Shown here piece by piece: positions 55,036 through 64,000 of a stretch of 64,000 nucleotides of DNA. The notes beneath the pieces were generated by a model. It was not told the DNA's origin and ran no database searches. It was given only the letters and a program-made list of their open reading frames with translations. Position 1 is the first letter of the stretch; every line of letters starts with the position of its first letter. This stretch comes from Geothrix fuzhouensis (GTDB lineage: Bacteria > Acidobacteriota > Holophagae > Holophagales > Holophagaceae), in contig NZ_JANHMQ010000005.1 of NCBI RefSeq assembly GCF_024609325.1, positions 124,001 to 188,000 on the forward strand, in the 5' to 3' direction. A program made the position numbers and the translations under genes.

Positions 55036-55906
55036 TGACCAACCGATACCGCTTCGATGCACGAACCCGCGCCGCGACTACCGCAGGGTCCCGGACGAAT
55101 ACGGTGTTGCCATCGGTTAGCGAAGTATCCACAAGCTGGCGGTGGAACGGGTCATAGCCATAGGCTGAAAAGCCATGGTCTAGCATCAAGGAAACAAGTT
55201 CTGAATCTTCGATGCCATACCGGGTACCACTCCCATTTGTCTCCATCACGACTGCAAGCAGCCGCGGGTCGTCCAATGTGCTGCTTGCACCCAAAAGCAC
55301 CGATCGTTCATGCCCTTCGACATCAATCTTGATGAGTACCGGGACATCCTGGCTAACAAGCTTGTCTAAGGTTTGAACGGGAACCTCAATTGCTGGATGA
55401 TCTTCTCCTAATGTAAGAATATGGTTCACAGTGTCTAAATCTTTCGTGAAACGCAATGTTCCAGGAGCATCTGACAAGCCGACTTGACATGCGCGAACTC
55501 GGCCAGAAATACCATTCAGTGCGATGTTCCGCTCAAGGTGAGCATATGTTTCAGGAATGGGCTCTACCGCCGTCACGCGGGCCCCGACCGCACCTCCGGC
55601 TAGGACCGTGTAGCTTCCAACATTCGCGCCAACATCCAGGAAATGATCCTCGGGCCGCAGTAGGTGCAGCACGAATGCCATGTCTCGTACCTCGTGCAGC
55701 CCGCAGTACCAGTTGCCCGTAGCCCCCGTCATGCCATGCGTTGCGAACAGAGAAGTCTCATCCGCAAAAGGAAGGGCGATGGGGCCCACCATCACCCGCG
55801 AAGCCAACTGCCAGCGGACCACGCGGCCTAAGGCCTTCAGCCTCCCACCAGTGTTCAGGGGGTGGTTCCACACAAATGTGGTCAAATGCAATAGGCCCAT
55901 AAGCAT
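55022..55906 (-). CDS. FkbM-family methyltransferase
   Basis: A 294-residue SAM-dependent methyltransferase: FLDVGANVGSYTVLAGG (motif I), AVEPIPETYAHLERNIALN and VLIKIDVEGHERSVLLGA, the FkbM signature. In a polysaccharide cluster it probably methylates a sugar hydroxyl. Target unknown. It is the first gene of the FucNAc group on this strand and marks the start of the A+T-richer half. Confidence 0.85.
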   Translation of the reverse strand: MLMGLLHLTTFVWNHPLNTGGRLKALGRVVRWQLASRVMVGPIALPFADETSLFATHGMTGATGNWYCGLHEVRDMAFVLHLLRPEDHFLDVGANVGSYTVLAGGAVGARVTAVEPIPETYAHLERNIALNGISGRVRACQVGLSDAPGTLRFTKDLDTVNHILTLGEDHPAIEVPVQTLDKLVSQDVPVLIKIDVEGHERSVLLGASSTLDDPRLLAVVMETNGSGTRYGIEDSELVSLMLDHGFSAYGYDPFHRQLVDTSLTDGNTVFVRDPAVVAARVRASKRYRLVNGTI

Positions 55907-55994
55907 TACCTCAATACGCTAGCGGACAAGAATCGATCGGCGCTCGAACCAATCACCAATTATTTTCTGATGATGGGGCAAATCAGCGTAACAT

Positions 55995-57038
55995 TTAATC
56001 AGGACCTTTCTTCTGCATCCGCTGTTCCATCTCATGAACCATTTCCGCTACCACCTCGTCCCATGATTTCAGGTTCTTGCCTGAAAGATTTGTACGCTTG
56101 ACATGCAAGAATGGAGTCTTGACCGCATCAATCCTAACAATGTCGAAAGACTCCTCATTCAATAGCTCGCGATGAGGACCGATATATGAAATGTATGATT
56201 CTTCCGCTAGGAAAATACCTTCGGCGGCTGCATTATAGGAATTTTCAATTCTTGTGGCAGAAATATAGTACTTGGTTTTTCGCAGGCATGAGATTACCTC
56301 TGAACGTGGGAGCAGCCCCAATTCCATTGTACAGGGGTCTCGGCTTATTACCGTAGGGACTCCGGCCTTATCGCCAATAACTAGGAGACCTAGGTCAGGA
56401 TCCCGCTCGCGCAACATCTGGAAAATTCGATAGCAATCCTCGAGTGCCTTGTAACTGTATGTCCCAAGGACTACTGCCGTACTTTCCGTCGGGCCGCATG
56501 TTCCTCCGGATAAATGGGCAAGTTCATCATCACTCCCGTTGACGGAGAGGATCAATTTCTCCTCATACTCGCTGGGTATGAGCCCTAGAGAGCTAAGTGA
56601 CTCTGCTGAGATGATATCTGCGTGGCGCAGATTGCGCCGTATCAAGCCGCCAAGGAAGTAGAATTTCAGGCGATCGGCCGCTGAAAGCGGGATGCCCCGC
56701 CAGGAAAAGGGCAGCACGTTGCTGACATGAAACCAATTGAGGAGGCCTACTCGCCCATAGATAGGGATCCCGTATGAGTAATAGAGTTCTGGTATGCCGA
56801 TTTCTCTGAGGATACCTCTCAGGTAGGCGCAGTCATGAAAAAACCTGCCGAATTTGGATTGTTGGACAAAGAAGTATCGATTATTTGGGTATTCGTCGCG
56901 CAGCGAGATTGCATTTGGATGAACGATGAACCACGCTCCGCCTCGGCGGTCAAACCATCTAGCGTACTCCTCAAGGCGTTTACGCCCCCCCCCCATATAG
57001 GAGGCTGCGAAGTTGAATAAGTACTTGTGGCAGATCAT
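55995..57038 (-). CDS. Putative glycosyltransferase with poly-G tract near its start
   Basis: A 347-residue protein with GT-B-like features but no strong family signature; [20 protein letters not shown] and [14 protein letters not shown] resemble the second nucleotide-binding domain, and [20 protein letters not shown] the donor site. Codons 15-18 (Met-Gly-Gly-Gly) contain a run of ten G. Slippage there would switch the frame. The frame is intact in this sequence. The start overlaps the UXS stop by ATGA. Substrate unknown. Confidence 0.7.
   Translation of the reverse strand: MICHKYLFNFAASYMGGGRKRLEEYARWFDRRGGAWFIVHPNAISLRDEYPNNRYFFVQQSKFGRFFHDCAYLRGILREIGIPELYYSYGIPIYGRVGLLNWFHVSNVLPFSWRGIPLSAADRLKFYFLGGLIRRNLRHADIISAESLSSLGLIPSEYEEKLILSVNGSDDELAHLSGGTCGPTESTAVVLGTYSYKALEDCYRIFQMLRERDPDLGLLVIGDKAGVPTVISRDPCTMELGLLPRSEVISCLRKTKYYISATRIENSYNAAAEGIFLAEESYISYIGPHRELLNEESFDIVRIDAVKTPFLHVKRTNLSGKNLKSWDEVVAEMVHEMEQRMQKKGPD
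56985..56994 (-). repeat. G10 homopolymer in a glycosyltransferase gene (slippage site)
   Basis: Ten consecutive G on the coding strand (C on the plus strand) lie 45 bases into the gene at 57038. Long poly-G tracts just after the start codon of sugar-modifying genes are classic phase-variation sites in other bacteria. In this A+T-richer region such a run is unexpected by chance. Confidence 0.7.
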
Positions 57039-58012
57039 GCTCCACCCTTAGTCATGGCCACTTGAGTTCTCCTGAAATATTCCACAGTCGCCGCGAGCCC
57101 TTCATCTAGATTTACTTTTGGGACCCAGTTCAGGGCCTTCCGTGCTTGTGTGATATCGGGTTTTCTTCGCTTCGGATCATCCACAGGCATTGGTACACTC
57201 AAGAGTTTCGATTCCCCCCCAGTGATTTTGATGATCTTCTCGGCCAGTTCACCGATCGTCGTTTCCACTGGATTCCCCAAATTCACCGGACCACAGAAGG
57301 CGTCGGGGGTTCCCATGAGTCGGATCAATCCATCGATCAGGTCGTCTACGAAGCAAAAGGAACGGGTCTGACCGCCATCACCACTGATCGTAATTGGATC
57401 ACCGCGGAGTGCCTGGACTATGAAATTTGAGACTACACGCCCGTCATTAGGATGCATACGCGGCCCGTATGTATTGAAAATTCTAGCCACCTTGATACAA
57501 AGATTGTGCTGCCTCCGGTAGTCGAAAAATAAGGTCTCGGCACACCGCTTCCCCTCGTCATAGCAAGCCCGAGGTCCGATAGGGTTCACATTGCCCCAGT
57601 ATTCTTCCTGTTGAGGATGGACGGCAGGGTCCCCATAAACTTCGCTGGTTGACGCTTGCAGAATTTTTGCCTTTACTCGTTTAGCTAAACCCAACATATT
57701 TATGGCCCCGTGCACACTTGTCTTTGTCGTCTGGACGGGATCGAATTGGTAATGAATTGGTGAAGCTGGACATGCTAAGTTATAGATTTCATCTACTTCT
57801 ACATAAAGAGGGAAGGTCACATCGTGGCGGAGAAGCTCGAAGTTTGGATTTTTAACCAAGTGGGCAACATTGCGTTTTGATCCGGTGAAGAAGTTGTCCA
57901 CACAAAGCACTTCGTGCCCTTCAGTCAACAACCTTTCGCAGAGATGCGAGCCTAAAAACCCTGCGCCACCTGTAACCATGACACGTTTGACACTGTCCCG
58001 TAGATAATTCAC
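57035..58012 (-). CDS. uxs: UDP-glucuronate decarboxylase (UDP-xylose synthase)
   Basis: A 325-residue extended [22 protein letters not shown], then [15 protein letters not shown], catalytic YDEGKRCAE (Tyr-x3-Lys) after GPRACYDEG, and [18 protein letters not shown]. These are the UXS signatures. It converts UDP-glucuronate to UDP-xylose in the cytoplasm, so the glycan may contain xylose or a derivative. Overlaps the neighbouring glycosyltransferase by ATGA. Confidence 0.92.
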   Translation of the reverse strand: MNYLRDSVKRVMVTGGAGFLGSHLCERLLTEGHEVLCVDNFFTGSKRNVAHLVKNPNFELLRHDVTFPLYVEVDEIYNLACPASPIHYQFDPVQTTKTSVHGAINMLGLAKRVKAKILQASTSEVYGDPAVHPQQEEYWGNVNPIGPRACYDEGKRCAETLFFDYRRQHNLCIKVARIFNTYGPRMHPNDGRVVSNFIVQALRGDPITISGDGGQTRSFCFVDDLIDGLIRLMGTPDAFCGPVNLGNPVETTIGELAEKIIKITGGESKLLSVPMPVDDPKRRKPDITQARKALNWVPKVNLDEGLAATVEYFRRTQVAMTKGGA

Positions 58013-58023
58013 CTTGCCTCCAT

Positions 58024-59130
58024 TTAGACTTGGGGGGTTAATCTTGCATCATCCACAAGCTTGTGCACCAAGCCTGCCACATTGGCAGCCCAGTGTACCG
58101 GCGCGTAAGGGCACGCCATGGTCGCGCTACGTGCGCCCATTACCGGCCATTCACTATACCGTTCGTGCATCGCCCGAAGCGCCATCGAGATGGCTTCGCT
58201 CGAAGATTCACCGAGGAGCACACCGTTAAAATTGTCTCGCAGCACCTCCGCGGATGCACCGCAACCGATGCCAGCAATCAGGGGTAACCCAGCCGCACAA
58301 GCCTCCACGAGGGCTACAGCCCAAGGGTCGTAACGGCTGGGCAGGACAAAGCACCCGGCATCGACCATGGTCTCACCCATGTTTTCGGGCTGGATAAACC
58401 CAAGGTCGCTCATGCCTTGCGTTCCCCTGATCTCTTCGGCCAAAATTCCCTGCCCACAAAACCGAAAGTCCATGGGCTCACTAACCTTCGCCCGGTAGGA
58501 GCGGTATCCTGCGATGAGTTCTTGGACCCCCTTCACGGGAATGTATCTCCCAACGAACTGGAAGGATCGTGGCCAGCCTGGGAGATTTACCCTCTTGACG
58601 TGGGCTGCATGCCATCTCGGAACGTCGGCAGGGTAGAGTCCGCTGTGTATTTTCATGTGTGGGATGTGCCACCATCGATGCAGAAATTCTCGCCCCCGTT
58701 CGCCGGGCACGAAGAACGCATCGATTTGGCGAAGGTAGTTCCATAGGCGGACGCGCCCCAACATCTGGCGGACCGGGTTGTGCAGTGTCGTATCTAGGCA
58801 AAGAACGATCTGGCACCCATAAATTCGTTTTTGGTGGACAAGCTGGGTGTAAGCGGGATTTCCCCAACCACTCACAAAAATCACCGCTGGAGCGAAGTCG
58901 CTGGCGACCTGCCGAACGAGGGATGCATTCACGGCCGTCTCTTTCCCTAAGAGGGTGAGCCAAGGCCGAGGATCCCCGGGTTCAAACGCGTTATTTTTAT
59001 CCGCGAGGCCTGCCCCACCTGTTAGCACACGCAGTTCAATATCATCCCTGGTGGCCAGACTATCCCAGCCCGAGAGGGCATAGCCCGTGATTTCTGTGCT
59101 CAGAATGAGTACCTTTATCGGCGTTGCCAT
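58024..59130 (-). CDS. GT4-family glycosyltransferase
   Basis: A 368-residue GT-B enzyme. The second domain begins [20 protein letters not shown] and the donor-binding motif is [20 protein letters not shown], a version of the usual E-x7-E region. The N-domain ([19 protein letters not shown]) is the acceptor side. The linkage formed is unknown. It lies 11 bases after the UXS gene end on the same strand. Confidence 0.85.
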   Translation of the reverse strand: MATPIKVLILSTEITGYALSGWDSLATRDDIELRVLTGGAGLADKNNAFEPGDPRPWLTLLGKETAVNASLVRQVASDFAPAVIFVSGWGNPAYTQLVHQKRIYGCQIVLCLDTTLHNPVRQMLGRVRLWNYLRQIDAFFVPGERGREFLHRWWHIPHMKIHSGLYPADVPRWHAAHVKRVNLPGWPRSFQFVGRYIPVKGVQELIAGYRSYRAKVSEPMDFRFCGQGILAEEIRGTQGMSDLGFIQPENMGETMVDAGCFVLPSRYDPWAVALVEACAAGLPLIAGIGCGASAEVLRDNFNGVLLGESSSEAISMALRAMHERYSEWPVMGARSATMACPYAPVHWAANVAGLVHKLVDDARLTPQV

Positions 59131-59166
59131 CTCTCTCCCTGACGTGACCTCATAACCTACCTTTAC

Positions 59167-60342
59167 TTACTTTCGGTGACAATTAAGCACACCACAGAGA
59201 TGTTGCTCTAGATCTATTCCGAGGGACTCGAAACTATATCGAGCAATGTCCTTTCTCGGATAACGCCTTGTCCACATGTTACGATTCGCTATAAAGAACT
59301 CCGCTAGCTCGGCACCGGCACACCGTGGCAAGCAGAAGGTGCCTTCAAATTTCTCAAGGAGTTCAGTAGTAGCGCCCTGCTCTCCGCAATATACGATAGG
59401 CAAGCCTGTTCGCAGGTAGGAATAGGTTTTCAGCGGAACAGTAGGACTAGGCACCCTCTCGCCAGGAGGCATGAGTAGGAGCAATACATCGCACTCATTC
59501 ATCTTGGCGGCACTTTCGATTGGTGTAAGAAACGGGAATTGACCCAGCAATTCGGAAGGAATGCCGCTGAAAGGGGTGCCAGAACCCATGTAGGCAGAAA
59601 TCTGCCACTGTGCCTGTTGATTCTGAGATATCCATTGCCTAGCCATCCCACTTAGCACACGTGAAACGAATCCTCCGTAACCCGAGCCAACATAACCCAC
59701 TCGGGCCCGTACGGAGCGGCACCCGTCAGACGCTAGGCCATTGAATTCGCTCTCGTTGAAGCCATTTGTCAGAACCACAACCTTCTCTCCTGCTGCTGGA
59801 TGCCGAGCGATGAACTGTTCTCGCATCTGTCGCGTGTTTGCGAGTATAAGTGTGGCCTCTTGCACCATCCGCAATTCAAGTTCACGAGCGCGATGCTTAT
59901 GCAGCGGTGTAAGGAACCGAGTACGGTGGTTTCCGACCCAGTCGTCCCTTAGATCCGCGATATAAGGAGTCCCCCATTTTGAGTGGAGGACCATGCCTGC
60001 CTCTTGAATTCCGTGCGGGGGGCTCGATATGAAAATTAGATCCGTGTCCGCCTTTAGCCCAAGAATCCGCGGGTCCTCTATAATTTCGCGCGCCCATGGG
60101 CCTGCGGGATCGGGCAAACTGACGATTCGGTGATAAATTCGTGCCGGGCCCTCCCGAAAGCGGGATGGAATGGAAAACAATCGGACACAATACTTATTGA
60201 TTTCGTCCGTTTCCGCCACTTTAACAGCGGTAACGAGAGTAATCTCGTGCCCTCGCCTCGCGAGGGAACATATGAGAGCTCGCACTCGAATACTGAACGC
60301 GCCTAGAGAAACGGCATCGTAAGAAATAAAAAGAATCTTCAT
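59167..60342 (-). CDS. GT4-like glycosyltransferase
   Basis: A 391-residue GT-B enzyme starting MKILFISYDAVSLGAFSIRV and RALICSLARRGHEITLVTAV. Other segments: YIADLRDDWVGNHRTRF and ILANTRQMREQFIARHP, typical of the GT4-like donor/acceptor core; the C-terminal domain includes YSYLRTGLPIVYCGEQGATT. It abuts the polymerase-like gene directly. Substrate unknown. Confidence 0.82.
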   Translation of the reverse strand: MKILFISYDAVSLGAFSIRVRALICSLARRGHEITLVTAVKVAETDEINKYCVRLFSIPSRFREGPARIYHRIVSLPDPAGPWAREIIEDPRILGLKADTDLIFISSPPHGIQEAGMVLHSKWGTPYIADLRDDWVGNHRTRFLTPLHKHRARELELRMVQEATLILANTRQMREQFIARHPAAGEKVVVLTNGFNESEFNGLASDGCRSVRARVGYVGSGYGGFVSRVLSGMARQWISQNQQAQWQISAYMGSGTPFSGIPSELLGQFPFLTPIESAAKMNECDVLLLLMPPGERVPSPTVPLKTYSYLRTGLPIVYCGEQGATTELLEKFEGTFCLPRCAGAELAEFFIANRNMWTRRYPRKDIARYSFESLGIDLEQHLCGVLNCHRK

Positions 60343-61659
60343 TCAACCACCGATCGTTTTAGTGTGCTTGTCCGGGCACAGTTGGGACCCTGGCACCCCT
60401 GGCCAACGGGCCGATTTTCTGACCGGGCTTCGGTCGGGAAAGAAAATCGCAATCATGGAAATTAAAATTATGATGGAAATATGATAGAGGTTGCCTGGTA
60501 GATTGCCGAGGCGATAATAGAAAACACCCTGAATCATGAATTGAGAATACATCGCTACTGCAAGCGTGTATGCCAACGCACTTCTGTGCTTACACCAAAG
60601 TAGCCCCCCAGTCGTCATGATTGTGAAGGCAAAGGAAAGCAATATGACGGAGGGCCAACCGGCCACCGAGTAAAAGTCTGTGAGGAATGTTCCAAAGGAC
60701 CATTGGAAAACCTCTACTCTCCTTACTTCCTGTCCTCCGTAAAATTGAGCTACTAATGGAAACCTATTGGCAGGTCCGTAAAATAAAGTCAATTTGTCTA
60801 CGGTTTCCGAGAAAACATAGGGCTGGCTACCAAAATAGCCAACTGTTCCTGAGGCATACCCCCCAGTCGAATCTGCAAACCGGTCCTTTGTGGCGAGGGA
60901 CATGTAGACAATTCCAAGTGAGATCAATAAAATGATCGCGACAGCTACGCGGTGGCGCGTTCGGGGCCTGAGTCCAGGGGACACCACCCATAATCCGAGC
61001 AAAAGTGCCGGGACAGCCCACACAACCCCATCCCTTGCCCCGAAAACGGCGGCATGGACAAAAACTAGGCCGACGCCAACCGCTGCAATTATAATGCGAA
61101 TCATTCCCATTTTTCGGACCAGCGCCACAAATAATAACAAAGCGAATATGATGTAATAAGATGAGGTGGCAACCGCCATGGTGGTGAAAAATGTTTCAGG
61201 CAACACTGATTTATGGAGCGAATTTAAATTATAACGTGTGGCAGCAAAACCCTGAATATAAATGACGCTGATAGCAAAAGGCATAAGATAGATAAAGGAA
61301 AATAAGATTAATGGACTACTCCATAGAAAAAGGCTCGGCACGAGCTTATGACCCACAACCCGCCTTCCATCTGGCCGGTCAATAATAAAGATCGGTATCA
61401 ATGTAATACAAAGGAGTGCTGTATATCCGAACATTCTGGCCCAGGTCACGTTCATGGAAAAGGATGGAGCAAGATCCGCACTAAAGAATAGACTCGCTAA
61501 TGACATAAAAAAATACAATCCAACAATCAATTTCCCTGGGTGCAATAAATCGCCAGGCCTCTGACGCGCTAAGGCCCATAACATAGCCCCCATCACAAAC
61601 AAAGGTAAGAAGATAGGCGCTGGAGTATTGAAAAGCACTGGATTCATTAGGAAATTCAT
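60343..61659 (-). CDS. Polysaccharide polymerase-like membrane protein (Wzy candidate)
   Basis: A ~438-residue protein with about eleven to twelve hydrophobic helices and little conserved sequence, the usual state of O-antigen polymerases. A large loop after residue ~260 contains the charged segment KDRFADSTGGYASGTVGYFG. Cluster context (flippase nearby) supports Wzy, which links repeat units outside the membrane. ATG 61659 is chosen; a TTG at 61680 or ATG at 61647 are alternatives. Markedly A+T-rich. Confidence 0.65.
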   Translation of the reverse strand: MNFLMNPVLFNTPAPIFLPLFVMGAMLWALARQRPGDLLHPGKLIVGLYFFMSLASLFFSADLAPSFSMNVTWARMFGYTALLCITLIPIFIIDRPDGRRVVGHKLVPSLFLWSSPLILFSFIYLMPFAISVIYIQGFAATRYNLNSLHKSVLPETFFTTMAVATSSYYIIFALLLFVALVRKMGMIRIIIAAVGVGLVFVHAAVFGARDGVVWAVPALLLGLWVVSPGLRPRTRHRVAVAIILLISLGIVYMSLATKDRFADSTGGYASGTVGYFGSQPYVFSETVDKLTLFYGPANRFPLVAQFYGGQEVRRVEVFQWSFGTFLTDFYSVAGWPSVILLSFAFTIMTTGGLLWCKHRSALAYTLAVAMYSQFMIQGVFYYRLGNLPGNLYHISIIILISMIAIFFPDRSPVRKSARWPGVPGSQLCPDKHTKTIGG

Positions 61660-61734
61660 ACCCCCCAAGATAAATAACAATTATATTGCACGTTCAAACA
61701 AAATATTGAGTAATTTCATCTTACATTGCCGTAA

Positions 61735-62346
61735 CTAAGCATCAGGCCATTCTGCAGCAAAAAACATCTGATTTTCAATCATTTGTCGAACCATACTGTT
61801 ATCACGTTCTCCCACAATTCGCTGAGGTGATCCCACGACAATGGCCCCTTCTGGGATATCTCTAGAAACAACCGTTCCCATCCCGATAACGGCACCATCA
61901 CCTATTGTCACACCAGGTGTTATCCTTACATCCATGCCGATCCAAACTCCCTGACCAATGGATACACTCTTGCGGATGTATGAATTATCGTAAGGAATAT
62001 GGTTCACCCTTGTGTTGTGATTAGCTGTATATATGGTGATGTTCCTTGAGAGAACGCTTCCATCTCCGATTTTCAAGCCTCCTAGACAAAAGAGAAAACA
62101 CCCTCGACCGATTCGCACATGGGGACCGATTGTCAACCCTTCCGGATAATTGACCCATACTCTCCCTAAAAATCGACTAGTAGGATCCATGCGTTTGACT
62201 TGAGATTGGCAATAGAGTCCCCACGCTTTTTGCCACTGCGGTATAATTAGGCGATCTAAGATGGTTATTGGAATTTTGAGCAATTTGGGATGCAGAATAG
62301 TTGCCCAAATTGCTTTACGAACCAACCTCGTTAAAACTTTAAACAT
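61735..62346 (-). CDS. Hexapeptide-repeat O-acetyltransferase
   Basis: A 203-residue left-handed beta-helix enzyme: IGPHVRIGRGCFLFCLGGLK, IGDGSVLSRNITIYTANHNT, VSIGQGVWIGMDVRITPGVT and GDGAVIGMGTVVSRDIPEGA. The His in TANHNTRVN is the likely catalytic base, as in CatB/LacA-type acetyltransferases. It probably acetylates the glycan or a lipid-linked sugar. Confidence 0.85.
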   Translation of the reverse strand: MFKVLTRLVRKAIWATILHPKLLKIPITILDRLIIPQWQKAWGLYCQSQVKRMDPTSRFLGRVWVNYPEGLTIGPHVRIGRGCFLFCLGGLKIGDGSVLSRNITIYTANHNTRVNHIPYDNSYIRKSVSIGQGVWIGMDVRITPGVTIGDGAVIGMGTVVSRDIPEGAIVVGSPQRIVGERDNSMVRQMIENQMFFAAEWPDA

Positions 62347-62388
62347 AAAACAACTACCTCCTCCCTAATCAACTCTATGCTTATTAAA

Positions 62389-63855
62389 TCACTGTCTAAC
62401 CGTTAACCGCAAAAAAGGGGAATAATTTTTTCTATGGAAGATAAGCCATCCTCCAGTTACTGCGAAAAACGTAATACTTCTAATTACAAAAGCAATGATT
62501 CCTGATAATTCAGCCACCAAGATTCCTGCAGTAAACCAAACGCCGAGCGATACGATGCCGAGTCCCAAGGGCAGGAGGTGAGCCATAAGAAAGTCCTCTC
62601 CGCGAATCGGCGAACCAGATGCGCAATAAAATGCAGATGGGGCGAAAATCGCTACATTTGCGAAAACAAATATTTTTACCATCGTAAGTGGAGTTGTAAA
62701 AAATATGGTGCAATAAGACAACACCATGAACGCACCGTGCCATAAACCCCATACGAAATAACGTCGGCTTTTTCCAGAAGCGATCAGCAAGGTTCCCAAA
62801 ATCCCTACTGTGGACTGAAAAATCCCTGCAACTGCAAACAGGCGGAAATACGGAATGGCTTCAGCCCATTGATTCCCCAGCAGCGACGGCACCAGAAAGT
62901 CAGCACCGAGGGCTAACCACAACATGCTCGGTACACATAACAACGCGTTGATTTGAGTGATGGTGACAAAATATCGTCTGAACCGTGGTAGATCTTCCTG
63001 GAGGGCACTTAGGGCCGGGATGCAAACAGCAGTCAGCGGCCCACGGATCATAGTAATAGGGAGGGTGATAAGCTCAAGAGCTTTGCTGTAGAAACCGAGT
63101 ATTACAGCACCGTATAATCTTCCAATCAGGATATTGTCTACATTCTTCGAGAAGTAGTTTACGAAGTCAAAGGCCATGATGTTTCCGCCAAAGGCGACCA
63201 TCGCGCGAATCCCTGCGGTACCGTGGGGTCGAGTTGGTAACCAGGGGAGATAACCCCAGATGAGGAGATTGTAAGCCCCCCCTTTTACAACCTGCATTGC
63301 AACAAGGGCCCATACGCCCGCCCCGCGGAAGACCAAGAATAGCCCGGCAAGTGCCCCAAGGATTGCGCTGGCTGTCTCGGCCACTGCCACCTTGTTGAAC
63401 AGCATCTTCCGCTTGAGAATCGCGGCGTGCTGAACTGAGATGCCACTCAGGAAAAAGACAGTAGACATAGTCAGCGTCAAGGGGATGACTTGGGGGGTTT
63501 TATAGAGTGCAGCTACAGGCCAAGCGGAGACTGCGGCGACCAGGGTCAGGGCAAGGCCAACGAAGGCGTTGATCCAGAAAAGGACGTTGAGTTGTTCGTA
63601 GCTGACTTCCTGCATCTGGATGGTGGCGTAGGAGAGGCCAAGTTCCTTAAAAATGATGATGAAGCCAGTCAGGGTGGACACCATCCCAAATAAGCCGAAT
63701 TCCTTGGGCGAGAGGTAACGAGCAAGCATAATACCCACAGCGATCTGCACCACCAAGGCCATTGCCCGGGCCACGGCCATAAAGATACCGCCTGATATCA
63801 GCCCTCTTCGTATGCTGGCTCCCTCTATTCGAGCCGTGAGGTTTTCACGATCCAA
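62389..63855 (-). CDS. Polysaccharide flippase (Wzx-like, MOP superfamily)
   Basis: A 488-residue membrane protein with about twelve to fourteen helices. The start GGIFMAVARAMALVVQIAVG and the motif LARYLSPKEFGLFGMVSTLT are typical of the MurJ/Wzx-type MOP exporters, WzxC-like subgroup. It moves lipid-linked oligosaccharide across the inner membrane. It is the first gene of the minus-strand block on this side. Confidence 0.88.
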   Translation of the reverse strand: MDRENLTARIEGASIRRGLISGGIFMAVARAMALVVQIAVGIMLARYLSPKEFGLFGMVSTLTGFIIIFKELGLSYATIQMQEVSYEQLNVLFWINAFVGLALTLVAAVSAWPVAALYKTPQVIPLTLTMSTVFFLSGISVQHAAILKRKMLFNKVAVAETASAILGALAGLFLVFRGAGVWALVAMQVVKGGAYNLLIWGYLPWLPTRPHGTAGIRAMVAFGGNIMAFDFVNYFSKNVDNILIGRLYGAVILGFYSKALELITLPITMIRGPLTAVCIPALSALQEDLPRFRRYFVTITQINALLCVPSMLWLALGADFLVPSLLGNQWAEAIPYFRLFAVAGIFQSTVGILGTLLIASGKSRRYFVWGLWHGAFMVLSYCTIFFTTPLTMVKIFVFANVAIFAPSAFYCASGSPIRGEDFLMAHLLPLGLGIVSLGVWFTAGILVAELSGIIAFVIRSITFFAVTGGWLIFHRKNYSPFLRLTVRQ

Positions 63856-64000
63856 AAAACATCCTTTTCATAAATATATTATTGATCTTAATTCATTGAC
63901 TGAGAATTTTATATTATTGCCACGAATTAAATCTTTTTAGCAATGGAGGGTCGCCAATTAGAATTTATAAAATATGCGATCTAACTCTTATTTTATAAGC
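63856..64000. other. A+T-rich region upstream of the flippase gene
   Basis: 145 bases, strongly A+T-rich, with no frame of interest inside the window. It probably holds the promoter of the minus-strand polysaccharide genes. It touches the window edge, so a neighbour may begin just outside. Confidence 0.5.

Overview
The window is high-GC bacterial chromosome, densely packed with overlapping start/stop codons. It carries an alternative complex III (ACIII) operon fused head-to-tail to an A2-type caa3 oxidase, an ftsQ-ftsA-ftsZ block, and a large surface-polysaccharide locus. ACIII, the codon bias and the many short hairpin repeats suggest Acidobacteriota, possibly Holophagae (Geothrix/Holophaga-like). 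That assignment is inference from gene content; no rRNA lies in the window. I found no tRNA, rRNA, CRISPR array or intact insertion sequence.

Layout. 1-2.7 kb: a minus-strand oxidoreductase/hydrolase operon facing a TetR gene across an operator-like palindromic region. 3.4-10.4 kb: murB, then ftsQ-ftsA-ftsZ, interrupted by a minus-strand module of a DHFR-like gene, a YCII/DGPF gene and an ECF42-type sigma factor. A matching ECF42 promoter and a stray murB 3' tail lie inside this insertion. 10.5-14.3 kb: a P-type ATPase and a membrane metallophosphoesterase. 14.3-18.3 kb: a nested repeat, then clpS-clpA-aat, an N-degron pathway operon. 18.3-21.1 kb: an ECF sigma/anti-sigma pair plus a membrane-anchored protein sharing the same candidate promoter. 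21.2-27.2 kb: a PqqD-like protein, an OPT transporter, and a trmH-lnt-GNAT-maf operon. 27.7-41.3 kb: ACIII (actA, a small ORF, actB, actC, an actD-actE fusion, actF), a cytochrome c, SCO, cytochrome oxidase subunits I, III, IV and II, and ctaB. 41.4-45.4 kb: a 1147-residue ATPase/TPR protein with a kinase-like N-terminus, bracketed by inverted copies of a ~200-bp hairpin repeat. 45.8-63.9 kb: the polysaccharide/O-antigen locus.

How the genes work together. The respiratory block encodes a quinol-to-oxygen chain: ACIII oxidises quinol, heme c domains pass electrons on, and caa3 oxidase reduces oxygen; SCO and CtaB supply copper and heme O. In the polysaccharide locus the plus-strand genes match a bacillosamine-type pathway (dehydratase, aminotransferase, phosphoglycosyl transferase, acetyltransferase). 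The minus-strand genes match UDP-L-FucNAc synthesis and transfer, followed by UDP-xylose synthase, several glycosyltransferases, a polymerase-like protein, an acetyltransferase and a flippase. From about 55.9 kb rightwards the DNA becomes clearly richer in A+T, as is common for exchanged O-antigen DNA. One glycosyltransferase there has a run of ten G near its start, a candidate on/off switch.

The most unusual signals are the repeat family with arm-compensated hairpins and its nested insertion, the shared sigma promoter pair, the split of the cell-wall/division cluster with a murB tail scar, and the poly-G tract.
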